Positions 50,845 to 59,314 of a stretch of 64,000 nucleotides of DNA are shown piece after piece (within the stretch, counting starts at the first letter, position 1; every line of letters begins with the position of its first letter). The position numbers were made by a program, and so were the translations under genes. The notes under the pieces are model-generated. The model saw only the letters and a list, made by a program, of their open reading frames with translations, did no database searches and was not told the DNA's origin. The DNA comes from Actinotalea subterranea (lineage in GTDB: Bacteria > Actinomycetota > Actinomycetes > Actinomycetales > Cellulomonadaceae). Location of the stretch: positions 434,001-498,000 of the forward strand of contig NZ_VTTP01000003.1 of the NCBI RefSeq assembly GCF_008364845.1, in the 5' to 3' direction.

Positions 50845-51828
50845 TCAGTGGCTCACGACGGCGTCCGGTGCGGGTGTGAGCGTCGCACCGCGCCGAGCCG
50901 ACTCCGCGAGCGCCACGCCCGCGAGGACGACGGCGCCACCGACCAGCTGGACGGCCGTCATCGACTCGCCGAGCACGAGCCACGCGGCCGCAGCCGCCGC
51001 GACAGGCTCGAGCATCCCGAGCACACCCGTGCGCGCCGCGCCGAGCCGGGCGACGCCCACCAGGATGAGCAGGTACGGGACGGCCGTGCCGAGCACGACG
51101 ATCCAGGCCACGAGCACCCACAGCGGCAGGTGCGCGCCGTCGAGCGCACCGGGCAGCGCGACGTCGTCGGCCAGGACCGACGCATCGAACGTCCACAGGG
51201 GCTGGAGCACGATCCAGAACAGGGCCGCGAACACCATCGACCACGCCTGGGTGGACAGCGGGTCCCGCGCGCGGACGAGGCGGTCACCGAGCAGGTAGTA
51301 GGTCGCGAGCGCGACGGCGGCACCCCCGGCGGCGAGCAGGCCGAGGGTGTCGAGCTCGATGCCGTCGCCCACCTGGGCCACGAGGACGAGCCCGCCGAGG
51401 CATGCGGCGAGGGCCCACCAGACGCGTGCCTTGACCTGCTCGCGCAGCACGAACCGTGCCCAGAGCGCGACGAGCACGGGGGCCGTGTACTCGACGAGGA
51501 GCGCGAGGCCCACGGGCAGCCGCGAGATCGCCACGAAGTACAGCCACTGGACCATCGCCATGCCGACGACGCCGAGCACGGCGATGCCCACGAGCTGCCG
51601 TCCCCGCGGCAGGGGCAGCCGCCGGCTCACGACGAGCACGGCTGCCACGAGGACGACCGCCGAGCCGATCGACCGCAGCTCGACGAGGCGCGTCGGGCTC
51701 AGTCCTGCCTGCATGGCCAGCTTCGACACGGTCCCGTTGACGGCGAAGAGCAGGGAGCCGACGACGACGGCCGTGACGCCCACGCCCACGTGCCGGGCAC
51801 CCAGGGCTGGCACCTGCGTTGTCGTCAC
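50845..51828 (-). CDS. EamA/DMT-family transporter
   Basis: A 327-residue protein from GTG 51828 with about ten hydrophobic segments in two EamA repeats (VGSLLFAVNGTVSKLAM... and GTAVPYLLILVGVARLGAARTGVLGMLEPVAAA...). Such permeases export amino acids or other metabolites; the substrate is unknown. TAGGCT on the minus strand lies 6 bases before the GTG, predicting a leaderless message. It is divergent from the alpha-galactosidase gene. Confidence 0.88.
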   Translation of the reverse strand: MTTTQVPALGARHVGVGVTAVVVGSLLFAVNGTVSKLAMQAGLSPTRLVELRSIGSAVVLVAAVLVVSRRLPLPRGRQLVGIAVLGVVGMAMVQWLYFVAISRLPVGLALLVEYTAPVLVALWARFVLREQVKARVWWALAACLGGLVLVAQVGDGIELDTLGLLAAGGAAVALATYYLLGDRLVRARDPLSTQAWSMVFAALFWIVLQPLWTFDASVLADDVALPGALDGAHLPLWVLVAWIVVLGTAVPYLLILVGVARLGAARTGVLGMLEPVAAAAAAWLVLGESMTAVQLVGGAVVLAGVALAESARRGATLTPAPDAVVSH

Positions 51829-51834
51829 GGCGCG

Positions 51835-51840
51835 AGCCTA
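51835..51840 (-). promoter_or_regulatory. -10 hexamer TAGGCT of a leaderless promoter
   Basis: TAGGCT (minus) is 6 bases before the EamA GTG at 51828. Confidence 0.5.
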
Positions 51841-51886
51841 GGGGGTACCCGCCGACGCGCGACGGGCCGGCCTGCGAGGTGCTGAC

Positions 51887-51892
51887 TAGGCT
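51887..51892 (+). promoter_or_regulatory. -10 hexamer TAGGCT of a leaderless promoter
   Basis: TAGGCT is 8 bases before the GTG at 51901 of the alpha-galactosidase gene, in the 72-base divergent gap. Confidence 0.45.
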
Positions 51893-51900
51893 CGGGAGCC

Positions 51901-54087
51901 GTGCCGACGACGCCCGGCCGCAACGACGCGGCGACCCGTTCCCTCGTCCACCTCCGTGCCTCCGGGGTGAGCCTCGTGCTCGACACCGCCGGGCCCGCCG
52001 TGCCGCGCGTCGTGCACTGGGGGGCCGATCTGGGCGTCCTCGACGACGCCCAGCTGCGCTCGCTCGCGCGCGCGAACGTCCCGCCGTGGTCCAACACCAT
52101 GGACGACCCGGCGCCGGTCGCCCTCCTGCCGGAGGCGTCGACGGGCTGGTCCGGCCGGCCGGGGCTGAGCGCGCACCGCGACGGCACGCACTGGTCGACG
52201 CGCCTCGTCGTCGACTCGGTGACGGTGCGTGCCGACGACCCGCCGGACGGGGGCGGCGAGGTGGTGGTCCAGGCGGCCGACGACGTCGCGCACGTGGGCG
52301 TGACCCTCACCATCGCGCTCACCTCGCAGGGCCTCGTCCGCACGCGCGCGGCGGTGACGAGCACGGCGCCCGCGGCCGACGACGCGCGGCTCCCCGCCCT
52401 GACGCTGGACGACCTCGTCGTCGCGCTGCCCGTCCCCGCCGAGGCGACCGAGCTGCACGACCTCGCCGGGCGGTGGTCGCGCGAACGCGCCCCGCAGCGG
52501 CGCGCGTTCGTGGTGGGCGAGCACCTGCGGGACAGCCGCCGGGGGCGTACGGGCCCCGATGCCGCCACGGTCCTCGTCGCGGGCGCACCCGGGTTCGGGT
52601 TCCGCGCGGGCGAGGTGTGGGGCGTGCACGTCGCGTTCAGCGGCAACCACCGCACCTACGCGGAGCACGTGAGCACGGGCGAACGGCTCCTCGGCGGCGG
52701 GGAGCTGCTGCTGCCCGGCGAGGTGCGGCTGGGCCCGGGCGAGACGTACACGGGGCCGTGGGTCTACGGGTCGTACGGCGTCGGGATGGACGCCTTGGCC
52801 GGGCGCCTCCACCGGTGGTTGCGTGATCGGCCGCACCACCCGACGGGTCCCCGGCGCGTCGTGATGAACACCTGGGAGGCCGTGTACTTCGACCACGACC
52901 TCGCACGGCTAACGGAGCTCGCCGACCGGGGTGCGGAGGTCGGCGTCGAACGGTACGTCCTGGACGACGGCTGGTTCCGTGGACGGCGGTCCGACGACGC
53001 CGGGCTGGGTGACTGGACCGTCGACGAGACCGTGTGGCCCCGGGGCCTGCACCCCCTCGTCGACCACGTGCGCGGCCTCGGCATGGAGTTCGGGCTGTGG
53101 TTCGAGCCCGAGATGGTCAACCCGGACTCCGACCTCGCGCGCGAGCACCCCGAGTGGGTCATGCAGACCGGGGACCGGATGCCGCCCGAGGCGCGCCACC
53201 AGCAGGTGCTCGACCTCACGCACCCCGGTGCGTACGGGCACGTGCGCGACCAGGTGCTCGCCCTCGTGCGCGAGTACCGGCTCGACTACCTCAAGTGGGA
53301 CCACAACCGCGACCTGGTCGACGCGGGCTCCACCCGGACGGGTGCGGCCGGGGTGCACGGCCAGACGCTCGCCCTGTACCGGCTGCTCGACGAGATCCGC
53401 GCGGCTGCGCCCGGTCTTGAGATCGAGTCGTGCTCGTCGGGAGGGGCGCGTGTCGACCTCGAGATCCTCGAGCGCACCGACCGGGTGTGGGCGAGCGACT
53501 GCATCGACGCCCTCGAGCGCCAGATGATCCAGCGGTGGACGGCGCAGCTGCTGCCGCCCGAGCTCGTCGGCTCGCACGTCGGGTCCCCGCGCTCGCACAC
53601 GACGGGGCGTGCCCACACGCTGGCGTTCAGGGCGGGCACGGCCCTGTTCGGCCACTTCGGTGTGGAGTGGGACCTGACGCGCGCGTCGGAGCAGGAGCGC
53701 GCCGAGCTCGCGGCGTGGGTCGCGACCTACAAGGAGCACCGGGCGCTGCTGCAGCGGGGGACGGTCGTGCGGGGCGACCACCCCGACCCGGCGCTGTGGG
53801 TGCACGGCGTGGTCGCGCCGGAGGGGGACGAGGCGCTGTTCGCGCTCGTCGCCGTCGACCGTTCCGCGACGTGGCCGCCCGGGCGGGTCCGGCTGCCCGG
53901 GCTGGACCCGGACCGCGTGTACCGGGTCGCACCCGCGGGGCCGGGCGCGGCGCTCGCGGACCTGCCGTCGCGGCCCGAGTGGTGGGCGCACGGCTGCGAG
54001 GCGACGGGTCGCGTGCTCGGTGAGGTCGGCGTCCAGGCGCCGCCGCTGCTGCCGGAGTCGCTCGTGCTGCTGCACGTCACGTCGTAG
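51901..54087 (+). CDS. alpha-galactosidase, GH36 family
   Basis: A 728-residue enzyme from GTG 51901. An N-terminal beta-supersandwich (about 1-310) precedes the TIM barrel, which has MNTWEAVYFD, YVLDDGWF, the nucleophile D467 in YLKWDHNR and the acid/base D533 in SDCIDALERQ. The C-terminal 80 residues are a beta domain. It has no signal peptide and should hydrolyse short alpha-galactosides such as melibiose or raffinose inside the cell. No galactose transporter or regulator adjoins it. Confidence 0.93.
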   Translation: MPTTPGRNDAATRSLVHLRASGVSLVLDTAGPAVPRVVHWGADLGVLDDAQLRSLARANVPPWSNTMDDPAPVALLPEASTGWSGRPGLSAHRDGTHWSTRLVVDSVTVRADDPPDGGGEVVVQAADDVAHVGVTLTIALTSQGLVRTRAAVTSTAPAADDARLPALTLDDLVVALPVPAEATELHDLAGRWSRERAPQRRAFVVGEHLRDSRRGRTGPDAATVLVAGAPGFGFRAGEVWGVHVAFSGNHRTYAEHVSTGERLLGGGELLLPGEVRLGPGETYTGPWVYGSYGVGMDALAGRLHRWLRDRPHHPTGPRRVVMNTWEAVYFDHDLARLTELADRGAEVGVERYVLDDGWFRGRRSDDAGLGDWTVDETVWPRGLHPLVDHVRGLGMEFGLWFEPEMVNPDSDLAREHPEWVMQTGDRMPPEARHQQVLDLTHPGAYGHVRDQVLALVREYRLDYLKWDHNRDLVDAGSTRTGAAGVHGQTLALYRLLDEIRAAAPGLEIESCSSGGARVDLEILERTDRVWASDCIDALERQMIQRWTAQLLPPELVGSHVGSPRSHTTGRAHTLAFRAGTALFGHFGVEWDLTRASEQERAELAAWVATYKEHRALLQRGTVVRGDHPDPALWVHGVVAPEGDEALFALVAVDRSATWPPGRVRLPGLDPDRVYRVAPAGPGAALADLPSRPEWWAHGCEATGRVLGEVGVQAPPLLPESLVLLHVTS

Positions 54088-54107
54088 CGGGCCGCTGCCG
54101 GTCGCGC

Positions 54108-54194
54108 CGTCCACAGACCGTTCCGGCGGGCTGGTCCGTCCACAGGGTGCCCGTGCGGGCCCGTCCGTCCACAGGTCGGCGGGCCCCGGCCGGA
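54108..54194. repeat. three CGTCCACAG repeats at exact 29-base spacing
   Basis: CGTCCACAG starts at 54108, 54137 and 54166, a strict 29-base period. The first eight or nine bases are exact; the rest of each unit is GC-rich and only loosely alike. They lie just after the alpha-galactosidase stop and before the TAGCGT hexamer of the next operon. Confidence 0.6.
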
Positions 54195-54214
54195 CCGGCG
54201 CGAACGCTGCGACC

Positions 54215-54220
54215 TAGCGT
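54215..54220 (+). promoter_or_regulatory. -10-like hexamer TAGCGT upstream of the helical-protein gene
   Basis: TAGCGT lies 40 bases before the ATG at 54261; GGTGGAGG provides a ribosome binding site near 54247-54254. Confidence 0.35.
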
Positions 54221-54260
54221 CCCCGACGACGGACACGGGTACGCAAGGTGGAGGTAGCGG

Positions 54261-54692
54261 ATGAGTGGCAGCTGGTTGGACCCCGGACCCGGCCCGCACG
54301 CGACGGGCGACGCGATGATCGCGCTCGGCGACGTCCAGCGCGGGCTCGAGTCGGCTGACACCCAGCTCCGGGCGGCCCTGGCCCTCGACTGGGTCTCGGC
54401 CGCGGCCGACGGCTACCGCGTCGAGCTGACCGACGTGCAGGGAGAGATCGGCCGGCTCGGCGTCCACCTGGGATCCGCGCGCTCGACGGTCGTGCAGCAC
54501 CTGAGGGCCGCCGACTCCGCACACGCCGCCGCCGAGGCCGCACAGCTCACCGCCGTGGAGCGCCTGCCCGTCTGGCAGGGCGTGGGCCACGCGCCGGCGC
54601 CCGTCTACGGGCCACCTGTGCCGCGGCCGGCGCACGCGTCCGCAGGGGTACCCGCCCCGACGTCGGGCGGCGACCGTCGGGGACCGGTGTGA
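54261..54692 (+). CDS. WXG100-like helical protein
   Basis: A 143-residue protein from ATG 54261. Residues 15-100 are predicted helical and Ala-rich with a central LALDWVSAAADGYRVELTDVQ, the W-x-S/A-Y pattern seen in WXG100-type ESX substrates and related N-terminal domains. The last 40 residues are Pro-rich. It has no signal peptide. Its stop overlaps the GTG of the hydrolase gene, so it may be a secretion partner of that protein; this is inference, and no ESX secretion gene is in the window. Confidence 0.65.
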   Translation: MSGSWLDPGPGPHATGDAMIALGDVQRGLESADTQLRAALALDWVSAAADGYRVELTDVQGEIGRLGVHLGSARSTVVQHLRAADSAHAAAEAAQLTAVERLPVWQGVGHAPAPVYGPPVPRPAHASAGVPAPTSGGDRRGPV

Positions 54693-56344
54693 ACGCGCCG
54701 GCCGCGATCCTGGGCGGCGTGCGGACCGGGACCGGGTCCGACGAGGCCGGTGACCCGGCGCTGCTGCCGGGCGTCGCCGTGATGGGCGGTGCCGGCGGGA
54801 CCGCTGCGCACCTCGCGGACCTCGAGGCGACCGCGGTGGGGCTCGACGCCGCCGCGGACGCGCTCGACGCCGCCGCGTCCGCCGTCGCACGGGTCGTCGT
54901 GCTGGTGGACTCCACGACCCGGTGGTCCCCCGGCACGGCGGCGCGGGCGCGCGCCGACCTCGCCCCGCTCGTCTCGGCCTGGTCAGGGGTCGCCGCACGC
55001 GCCGCGCAGGCGCGCTCGGCGGCGGCCCGGCTGCGGAGCACGGCAGGCGTCTACCGTGACACTGACTCGCTCGTCGCGGCCGTCGTACGGAACGGCCTGG
55101 CGACCGTGGGAGGTGCGCTCGGCGACGCCGGGCCGATCGGCTGGATCACCGCAGGTGCCCTCGTCGTGGCCGGCGCCCTCCAGGCTGGTCTGTCCCTGGT
55201 CACCGTACGGACGCTGCGCTACTCGCCCGGTCTCGCGGGCGTGGCTCTGCGCGCGCTCGGCTCGGCGGAGAACCGGGCCGCGCCCGGGGCGCTCGGCATG
55301 GTGGCGCGGACCGTCGGCGGCCCGGGCCTCCTGCCGCAGGGGCTCGGGTTTCCGTCGGCACGCACCGTCGAGATCCTCATGCCGGGTGCCGCCGGCTTCA
55401 TCCGTGGGATGGCTCCCTGGCCGTACATCGGCGGGGCCCGGCTCGCCGTTCCCCAGGCCGCCGGGACCCTGCTCGTCGCGTCCAAGGGCGCGACCCTGCT
55501 GTTCGGGACACCACGCCCGGGCCTCGTCGTCGCGCCGGTGATCACAGGGCCGCGGCCGCCGGGACGCCCGAGCGAGAGCCTCGAGCCGCCCGCCCCACGG
55601 AACGTCTCGGACGTGCTCGACCAGATCTGGGCCCTCTCGCCCCTCGAGCGGGAGGTGGGACCGCCGCCGGGTGAGGCCGGGTCTGTCGGGGTCCAGCAGC
55701 TCGACCACGCGGACGGCACACGGAGCTGGGTCGTCACCGTGCCGGGCACGCAGGACTGGTCGCCCATCGCGGGCAGCAACCCCGTGGACCTCACGACCAA
55801 CCTGGAGGTGGCCGCGGGCGTGCGCGACGACGCGTCCGAGGTCGTCCGGCAGGCCATGGACCAGGCCGGCATCGCACCGGGTGAGCCCGTGCTCCTCGCC
55901 GGGCACAGCCAGGGCGGGATGATCGCGATGGGGCTCGCCGAGGAGCCCGAGATGCTCGCGCGGTACTCGATCGAGGCCGTCGTGACGGCCGGTGCGCCGA
56001 TCACCTCGGGGGAGCTGCCGCCACAGGTCCAGGCTCTGAACATCGAGCACGTCCAGGACTACGTGCCCACCGCCGACTCGGGTGAGGGCCGGGACCAGCC
56101 CAACCGCACGACCGTCGTCGTCGACCTCACGAAGTCCGCGTCACCGGAGAACCGCGCGGCGGCGGGCTCGCCCTCCACCGCGCACGGCCCCGAGGTGTAC
56201 TCGCGCACCGCGGAGGAGATCGAAGACCTTGACGACCTGTCGGTGCGAGCCGCCCAGGAGGCGATCCGCGGCGTCCTCGGCGACGGCACCGCGCAGGCCA
56301 CCCTGCACCGCTACGTGGGCATGCGGGTGGAGGAGTGCCGGTGA
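54689..56344 (+). CDS. helical N-terminal domain fused to alpha/beta hydrolase
   Basis: A 551-residue protein from GTG 54689. Residues about 45-125 are an Ala-rich helical domain like those of LXG/WXG exported proteins; about 150-275 is moderately hydrophobic (GPIGWITAGALVVAGALQAGLSLVTV). From about 305 it is an alpha/beta hydrolase with the nucleophile S407 in LAGHSQGGMIA, a D in DYVPTADSGEG and a possible catalytic H in STAHGPEVYS. A lipase or esterase activity is likely; the substrate is unknown. Its position with a WXG-like partner and small membrane proteins suggests an exported enzyme. Confidence 0.78.
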   Translation: MNAPAAILGGVRTGTGSDEAGDPALLPGVAVMGGAGGTAAHLADLEATAVGLDAAADALDAAASAVARVVVLVDSTTRWSPGTAARARADLAPLVSAWSGVAARAAQARSAAARLRSTAGVYRDTDSLVAAVVRNGLATVGGALGDAGPIGWITAGALVVAGALQAGLSLVTVRTLRYSPGLAGVALRALGSAENRAAPGALGMVARTVGGPGLLPQGLGFPSARTVEILMPGAAGFIRGMAPWPYIGGARLAVPQAAGTLLVASKGATLLFGTPRPGLVVAPVITGPRPPGRPSESLEPPAPRNVSDVLDQIWALSPLEREVGPPPGEAGSVGVQQLDHADGTRSWVVTVPGTQDWSPIAGSNPVDLTTNLEVAAGVRDDASEVVRQAMDQAGIAPGEPVLLAGHSQGGMIAMGLAEEPEMLARYSIEAVVTAGAPITSGELPPQVQALNIEHVQDYVPTADSGEGRDQPNRTTVVVDLTKSASPENRAAAGSPSTAHGPEVYSRTAEEIEDLDDLSVRAAQEAIRGVLGDGTAQATLHRYVGMRVEECR

Positions 56345-56526
56345 GGTGGACCGAGGAGTTCCACGGGTTGACCTGCAAAGTCCGCGAACCCGGCGCGCCG
56401 CCAGCAGTAGGGTCACGGGCGCCAGGCCAGAGCTGAGCAGGGGGCCAACGATGACAGCTGAGATCGACTTCGCCTGTACTGCGCGACGGCGCAGGGGTGC
56501 CGTCGCGGTCACAGCGGGGGTGTCCG
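56345..56526. other. gap between hydrolase and membrane protein genes
   Basis: This 182-base stretch contains TTGACC at 56368, a possible -35 without a clear -10, and the 27-codon frame noted at 56451. Base composition is less GC-rich than the neighbours. No other gene is supported. Confidence 0.3.
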
Positions 56527-56534
56527 ATGGCTGA
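56451..56534 (+). CDS. possible 27-residue small protein or leader peptide
   Basis: ATG 56451 has AGGGGG about 6 bases upstream and encodes 27 residues (MTAEIDFACTARRRRGAVAV onward) ending 8 bases inside the next gene. The basic RRRR and short length fit a leader peptide coupled to the membrane protein gene, or chance. Not supported by any family. Confidence 0.3.
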   Translation: MTAEIDFACTARRRRGAVAVTAGVSDG

Positions 56535-57084
56535 GCGGGGGTCTCGTCGTGGGCGACGTGGGTGCCTGGTCGGTGTCGGCGTCCGCGTCGGTGTCGTCTT
56601 CGTCTTCGTCTTCCTGGCCCTGCTGCTCGGGCTGAGCGCCGCCGGCGTCCCTGTGCAACCGCCGGGCGCGCCCGTGATGATGCGGGGCGGAACGCAGGAT
56701 CGCATCAACTTCGGGCTCGTCTCGGTGTTCCGTGTGAGCGGGACCGGCGACGCCCCTGTGGCAGCCCTCGGCGTCTCGGCGTTCGGCGGCAGCCGCAGTG
56801 CCGAGCTGGAGCGCTGGGAGTCGATCGTCGTGCCGTGGTGGGGTCAGCTCACCGCCGTGTCGTTGGAGCCGTTCTCAGGCGACCCCTTGCAGCCGGGGCC
56901 GCGCGGATCGGCGACGCTGATCTACACGCCACCGTGGTGGACGGCTCTCGTGCTGGTGCTGGGAGTCGGGGCATGGGTGCGTCGTCCGGCGCGGTCTCGG
57001 CGAACCGACGCGGCGGTCCCCGGCCTTGAGGCGGACGCTCCGTCGGTCGTCCCGCCCGCGTTCGAGGCGAGGGCCCATGACTGA
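56527..57084 (+). CDS. small membrane protein, unknown function
   Basis: A 185-residue protein from ATG 56527. A basic N-terminus is followed by a long membrane span (about 13-38, VGVVFVFVFLALLLGLSAAG), an extracytoplasmic segment of about 100 residues, and a second span (about 138-157, WWTALVLVLGVGAWV) with a polar tail. I recognise no family. It overlaps the next gene by 8 bases. With its neighbour it follows the hydrolase gene and could guard the membrane against that enzyme; this is only a positional guess. Confidence 0.7.
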   Translation: MAERGSRRGRRGCLVGVGVRVGVVFVFVFLALLLGLSAAGVPVQPPGAPVMMRGGTQDRINFGLVSVFRVSGTGDAPVAALGVSAFGGSRSAELERWESIVVPWWGQLTAVSLEPFSGDPLQPGPRGSATLIYTPPWWTALVLVLGVGAWVRRPARSRRTDAAVPGLEADAPSVVPPAFEARAHD

Positions 57085-57724
57085 CACGGACGCCGTGACA
57101 GGTCCACCTGCCCGTCGGTGGCGCTGGGGTTGGCGCGGAGCTCTTGTCGGTGGCGTCCTTGTGATCGGCGCAGCCGCGGGCGGGTGGACGTGGCTGTGCG
57201 CGCACCAGGCCGCGCAGGCGGCCCAGGCCCGCCTCGACGCGGCCGAGGTGAGTGCTTGGGAAGACCGCCAAGCCCTCGAGGGAGTCCTCACGGAGACGGC
57301 CCTTGCGGTCGGCCTGACCGTGGAGAGCGAAGCCGACCCGTACGTGCGAGCGGTCCAGTGCGGGCGCAACGACGGGCGAACGGGCTTCGCCTACCTCCTA
57401 CCCGCTGTCCAAGCGCCACCCGTGGACGACGCCGCCGCCATGCTCGGGGCGATCGAGGAGTACTGGCAGTCGTTGGGCTACACGACGAACGAGGGCGAGT
57501 ACCTCGGCTCGTCTGCGATACGAGCAGTCACCGCGACCGGAGCGCAGATGCGTGCGGTGGCCGGCCCAGCGGGCACGGGCATCGCCGGAGAGACCAGCTG
57601 CGCACTGACCGACGGTCGCCCGGCTCCTGAACCCCGCGCCGCCGCGTCGTGCGCGTGGGGGAGGTCCGGTACGTCCTCGCTCAGTCCTTCTTGCGGGCCC
57701 CGGGGATCGCGACGCTCAGGATAA
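57077..57724 (+). CDS. membrane-anchored protein, unknown function
   Basis: A 215-residue protein from ATG 57077. A membrane span (about 17-40, WRGALVGGVLVIGAAAGGWTWLC) and a coiled segment (45-75) precede a probable extracytoplasmic domain (about 80-180, with two Cys, C95 region and SCALTDG, that may pair). The last 25 residues are Ser/Arg/Gly rich and lie across the end of the convergent holin-like gene (44-base overlap), so the natural C-terminus may be shorter or the frame disturbed. No family recognised. Confidence 0.65.
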   Translation: MTDTDAVTGPPARRWRWGWRGALVGGVLVIGAAAGGWTWLCAHQAAQAAQARLDAAEVSAWEDRQALEGVLTETALAVGLTVESEADPYVRAVQCGRNDGRTGFAYLLPAVQAPPVDDAAAMLGAIEEYWQSLGYTTNEGEYLGSSAIRAVTATGAQMRAVAGPAGTGIAGETSCALTDGRPAPEPRAAASCAWGRSGTSSLSPSCGPRGSRRSG

Positions 57725-58067
57725 AGCTCACGATCGAGATGATCAGGGCGCCGAGGACGGCGGTGCCGAACCCGTCGACGCGCAGCCCGTAGTCGGTCTG
57801 CTCCGAGAGCCAGCCCGTGAGCATGAGCATGAGCGCGTTCACGACGAGCGTGAACAGGCCCAGCGTCAAGATGTAGAGCGGGAACGAGATCGCCTTGACG
57901 ATCGGCTTGACGACGGCGTTGACCACACCGAACACGAGGCCCACGACGAGGTAGACAAGGACGGTCGTCCCGGTGTCCTCACCGCCCACCACCCCGAGGC
58001 CGTCGAGCATCTGGGTCGCCAGCCAGATCGCGGCAGCGTTGATGATCACACGCAGCAGGAAGCTCAT
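57681..58067 (-). CDS. phage holin family 4-like membrane protein
   Basis: A 128-residue protein from ATG 58067 with about four membrane spans (LLRVIINAAAIWLATQML, VLVYLVVGLVFGVVNAVVKPIV, ILTLGLFTLVVNALMLMLTGWL, LGALIISIVSFILSVAIPG). It belongs to the group of chromosomal YvlD/holin-4 superfamily proteins, not linked to a prophage here. Exact role unknown; possibly membrane stress. Confidence 0.85.
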   Translation of the reverse strand: MSFLLRVIINAAAIWLATQMLDGLGVVGGEDTGTTVLVYLVVGLVFGVVNAVVKPIVKAISFPLYILTLGLFTLVVNALMLMLTGWLSEQTDYGLRVDGFGTAVLGALIISIVSFILSVAIPGARKKD

Positions 58068-58123
58068 GTCCGCATGCTTCCATGCCGCGCCGACGTGCGG
58101 GAGCGCGATGGCATGCTGAGCCG

Positions 58124-59191
58124 GTGACGTCTACCCCGGTCGCTGCGCGCGACGCCGTGCAGCAGCTGCCCGCCTACGTCCCCGGCGCGCGGGCCGGCAC
58201 CGACGGACGGACGCACAAGCTCTCCTCCAACGAGAACCCGTACCCGCCCCTCGCCTCCGTGCAGCGGGCGATCGAGGCGGCAGCCGGCGACGTCAACCGG
58301 TACCCGGACATGTTCGCGACCGACCTCACGCACGCTCTCGGCGCGAAGCACGGCGTCGACCCGTCCGGCGTCGTCGCAGGCAATGGCTCCGTGGCCGTCC
58401 TCGGCCACGCCCTCCAGGCGTACTGCGACGCAGGCGACGAGGTCGTCTACGCGTGGCGCTCCTTCGAGGCGTACCCGATCCTCGTCCGCCTCCAGGGTGC
58501 GGTCCCCGTCGAGGTCCCCGTGACCCCCGAGGGCCGCCACGACCTGCCCGCCATGGCGGCGGCCGTCACCGAGCGCACCCGGGTGGTCCTCGTCTGCTCG
58601 CCCAACAACCCGACGGGCCCCGCCGTCCGCCACGGCGAGCTCGTCGAGCTGCTCGCCGCCGTCCCGGAGCGCGTGCTCGTCGTCCTCGACGAGGCCTACA
58701 CCGAGTTCGTGCGCGACGCGGACCCCATCGACAGCGCGCGCATCCTGGCCGACCACCCGAACGTCCTCCTCCTGCGCACCTTCTCCAAGGCCTACGGGCT
58801 CGCGGGGCTCCGCGTGGGCTACGCCGTCGGGCACCCGGACGTCGTCCGGCCCGTGCGGACGGCGTCGACCCCCTTCGGCGTGAACCACCTCGCGCAGGTC
58901 GCCGCGCTCGCGTCCCTCGACGCCGAGGCTGAGCTGCGCGCACGCGTCGACTCCGTCGTCGAGGAACGTCGTCGGCTCGTCGCCGGCCTGCGCGCGCAGG
59001 GCTGGTCGGTCCCCGACAGCCAGGGCAACTTCGTGTGGCTCGCCACCGGGGAGCGGACCGTGGACCTCGCGGCCGACGCCGTGCGCAACGGCGTGCTCGT
59101 GCGCCCGTTCCTCGGCGAGGGCATCCGCATCAGCGTCGGGAGCCCCGAGGCGAACGACGCGGTCCTCGCGCTCGCGGCGACCTGGCGCTGA
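58124..59191 (+). CDS. hisC: histidinol-phosphate aminotransferase
   Basis: A 355-residue PLP enzyme from GTG 58124. Visible are KLSSNENPYPPL, the cofactor stretch CSPNNPTGPAV, DEAYTEFV and the Schiff-base lysine in FSKAYGLAGLRVGYAVG. It converts imidazole acetol phosphate to histidinol phosphate; lone copies of this class sometimes act as phenylalanine or general aromatic aminotransferases. No other his gene adjoins it. CATGCT, 6 bases before the GTG, may be a weak -10 of a leaderless transcript. Confidence 0.88.
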   Translation: MTSTPVAARDAVQQLPAYVPGARAGTDGRTHKLSSNENPYPPLASVQRAIEAAAGDVNRYPDMFATDLTHALGAKHGVDPSGVVAGNGSVAVLGHALQAYCDAGDEVVYAWRSFEAYPILVRLQGAVPVEVPVTPEGRHDLPAMAAAVTERTRVVLVCSPNNPTGPAVRHGELVELLAAVPERVLVVLDEAYTEFVRDADPIDSARILADHPNVLLLRTFSKAYGLAGLRVGYAVGHPDVVRPVRTASTPFGVNHLAQVAALASLDAEAELRARVDSVVEERRRLVAGLRAQGWSVPDSQGNFVWLATGERTVDLAADAVRNGVLVRPFLGEGIRISVGSPEANDAVLALAATWR

Positions 59192-59280
59192 GGCCCAGGG
59201 CCCACCCTCAAGCCGCCGGGGCCGCCGTGGCCCCCGCCGGGGCGCCAGGCCCCGCGTTGGAGGGTCGGGACAACGCCGCG
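59192..59280. terminator. GC-rich palindromic stretch after hisC
   Basis: ACCCTC and GAGGGT near 59206 and 59264 bracket nested GGCC/GGGGCC inverted repeats. It probably folds into a compound hairpin ending hisC transcription. The precise stem is not certain. Confidence 0.4.
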
Positions 59281-59314
59281 CGGGGCAGCTTTGTGGCCGT
59301 CGCACAGGCCGAAC

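Noticed and set aside
54108-54174. CGTCCACAG repeats as DnaA boxes or a replication origin
   Set aside because: The first two bases differ from the GC-rich DnaA box TTGTCCACA in all copies, and no dnaA, dnaN or AT-rich unwinding region is nearby.
54108-54194. The same repeats as a CRISPR array
   Set aside because: Only three 9-base matches with 20-base GC-rich gaps; no palindromic repeat of CRISPR length and no cas gene.
57681-58067. Holin-like gene as part of a prophage
   Set aside because: No integrase, capsid, tail or lysin gene is present; chromosomal members of this family are common.
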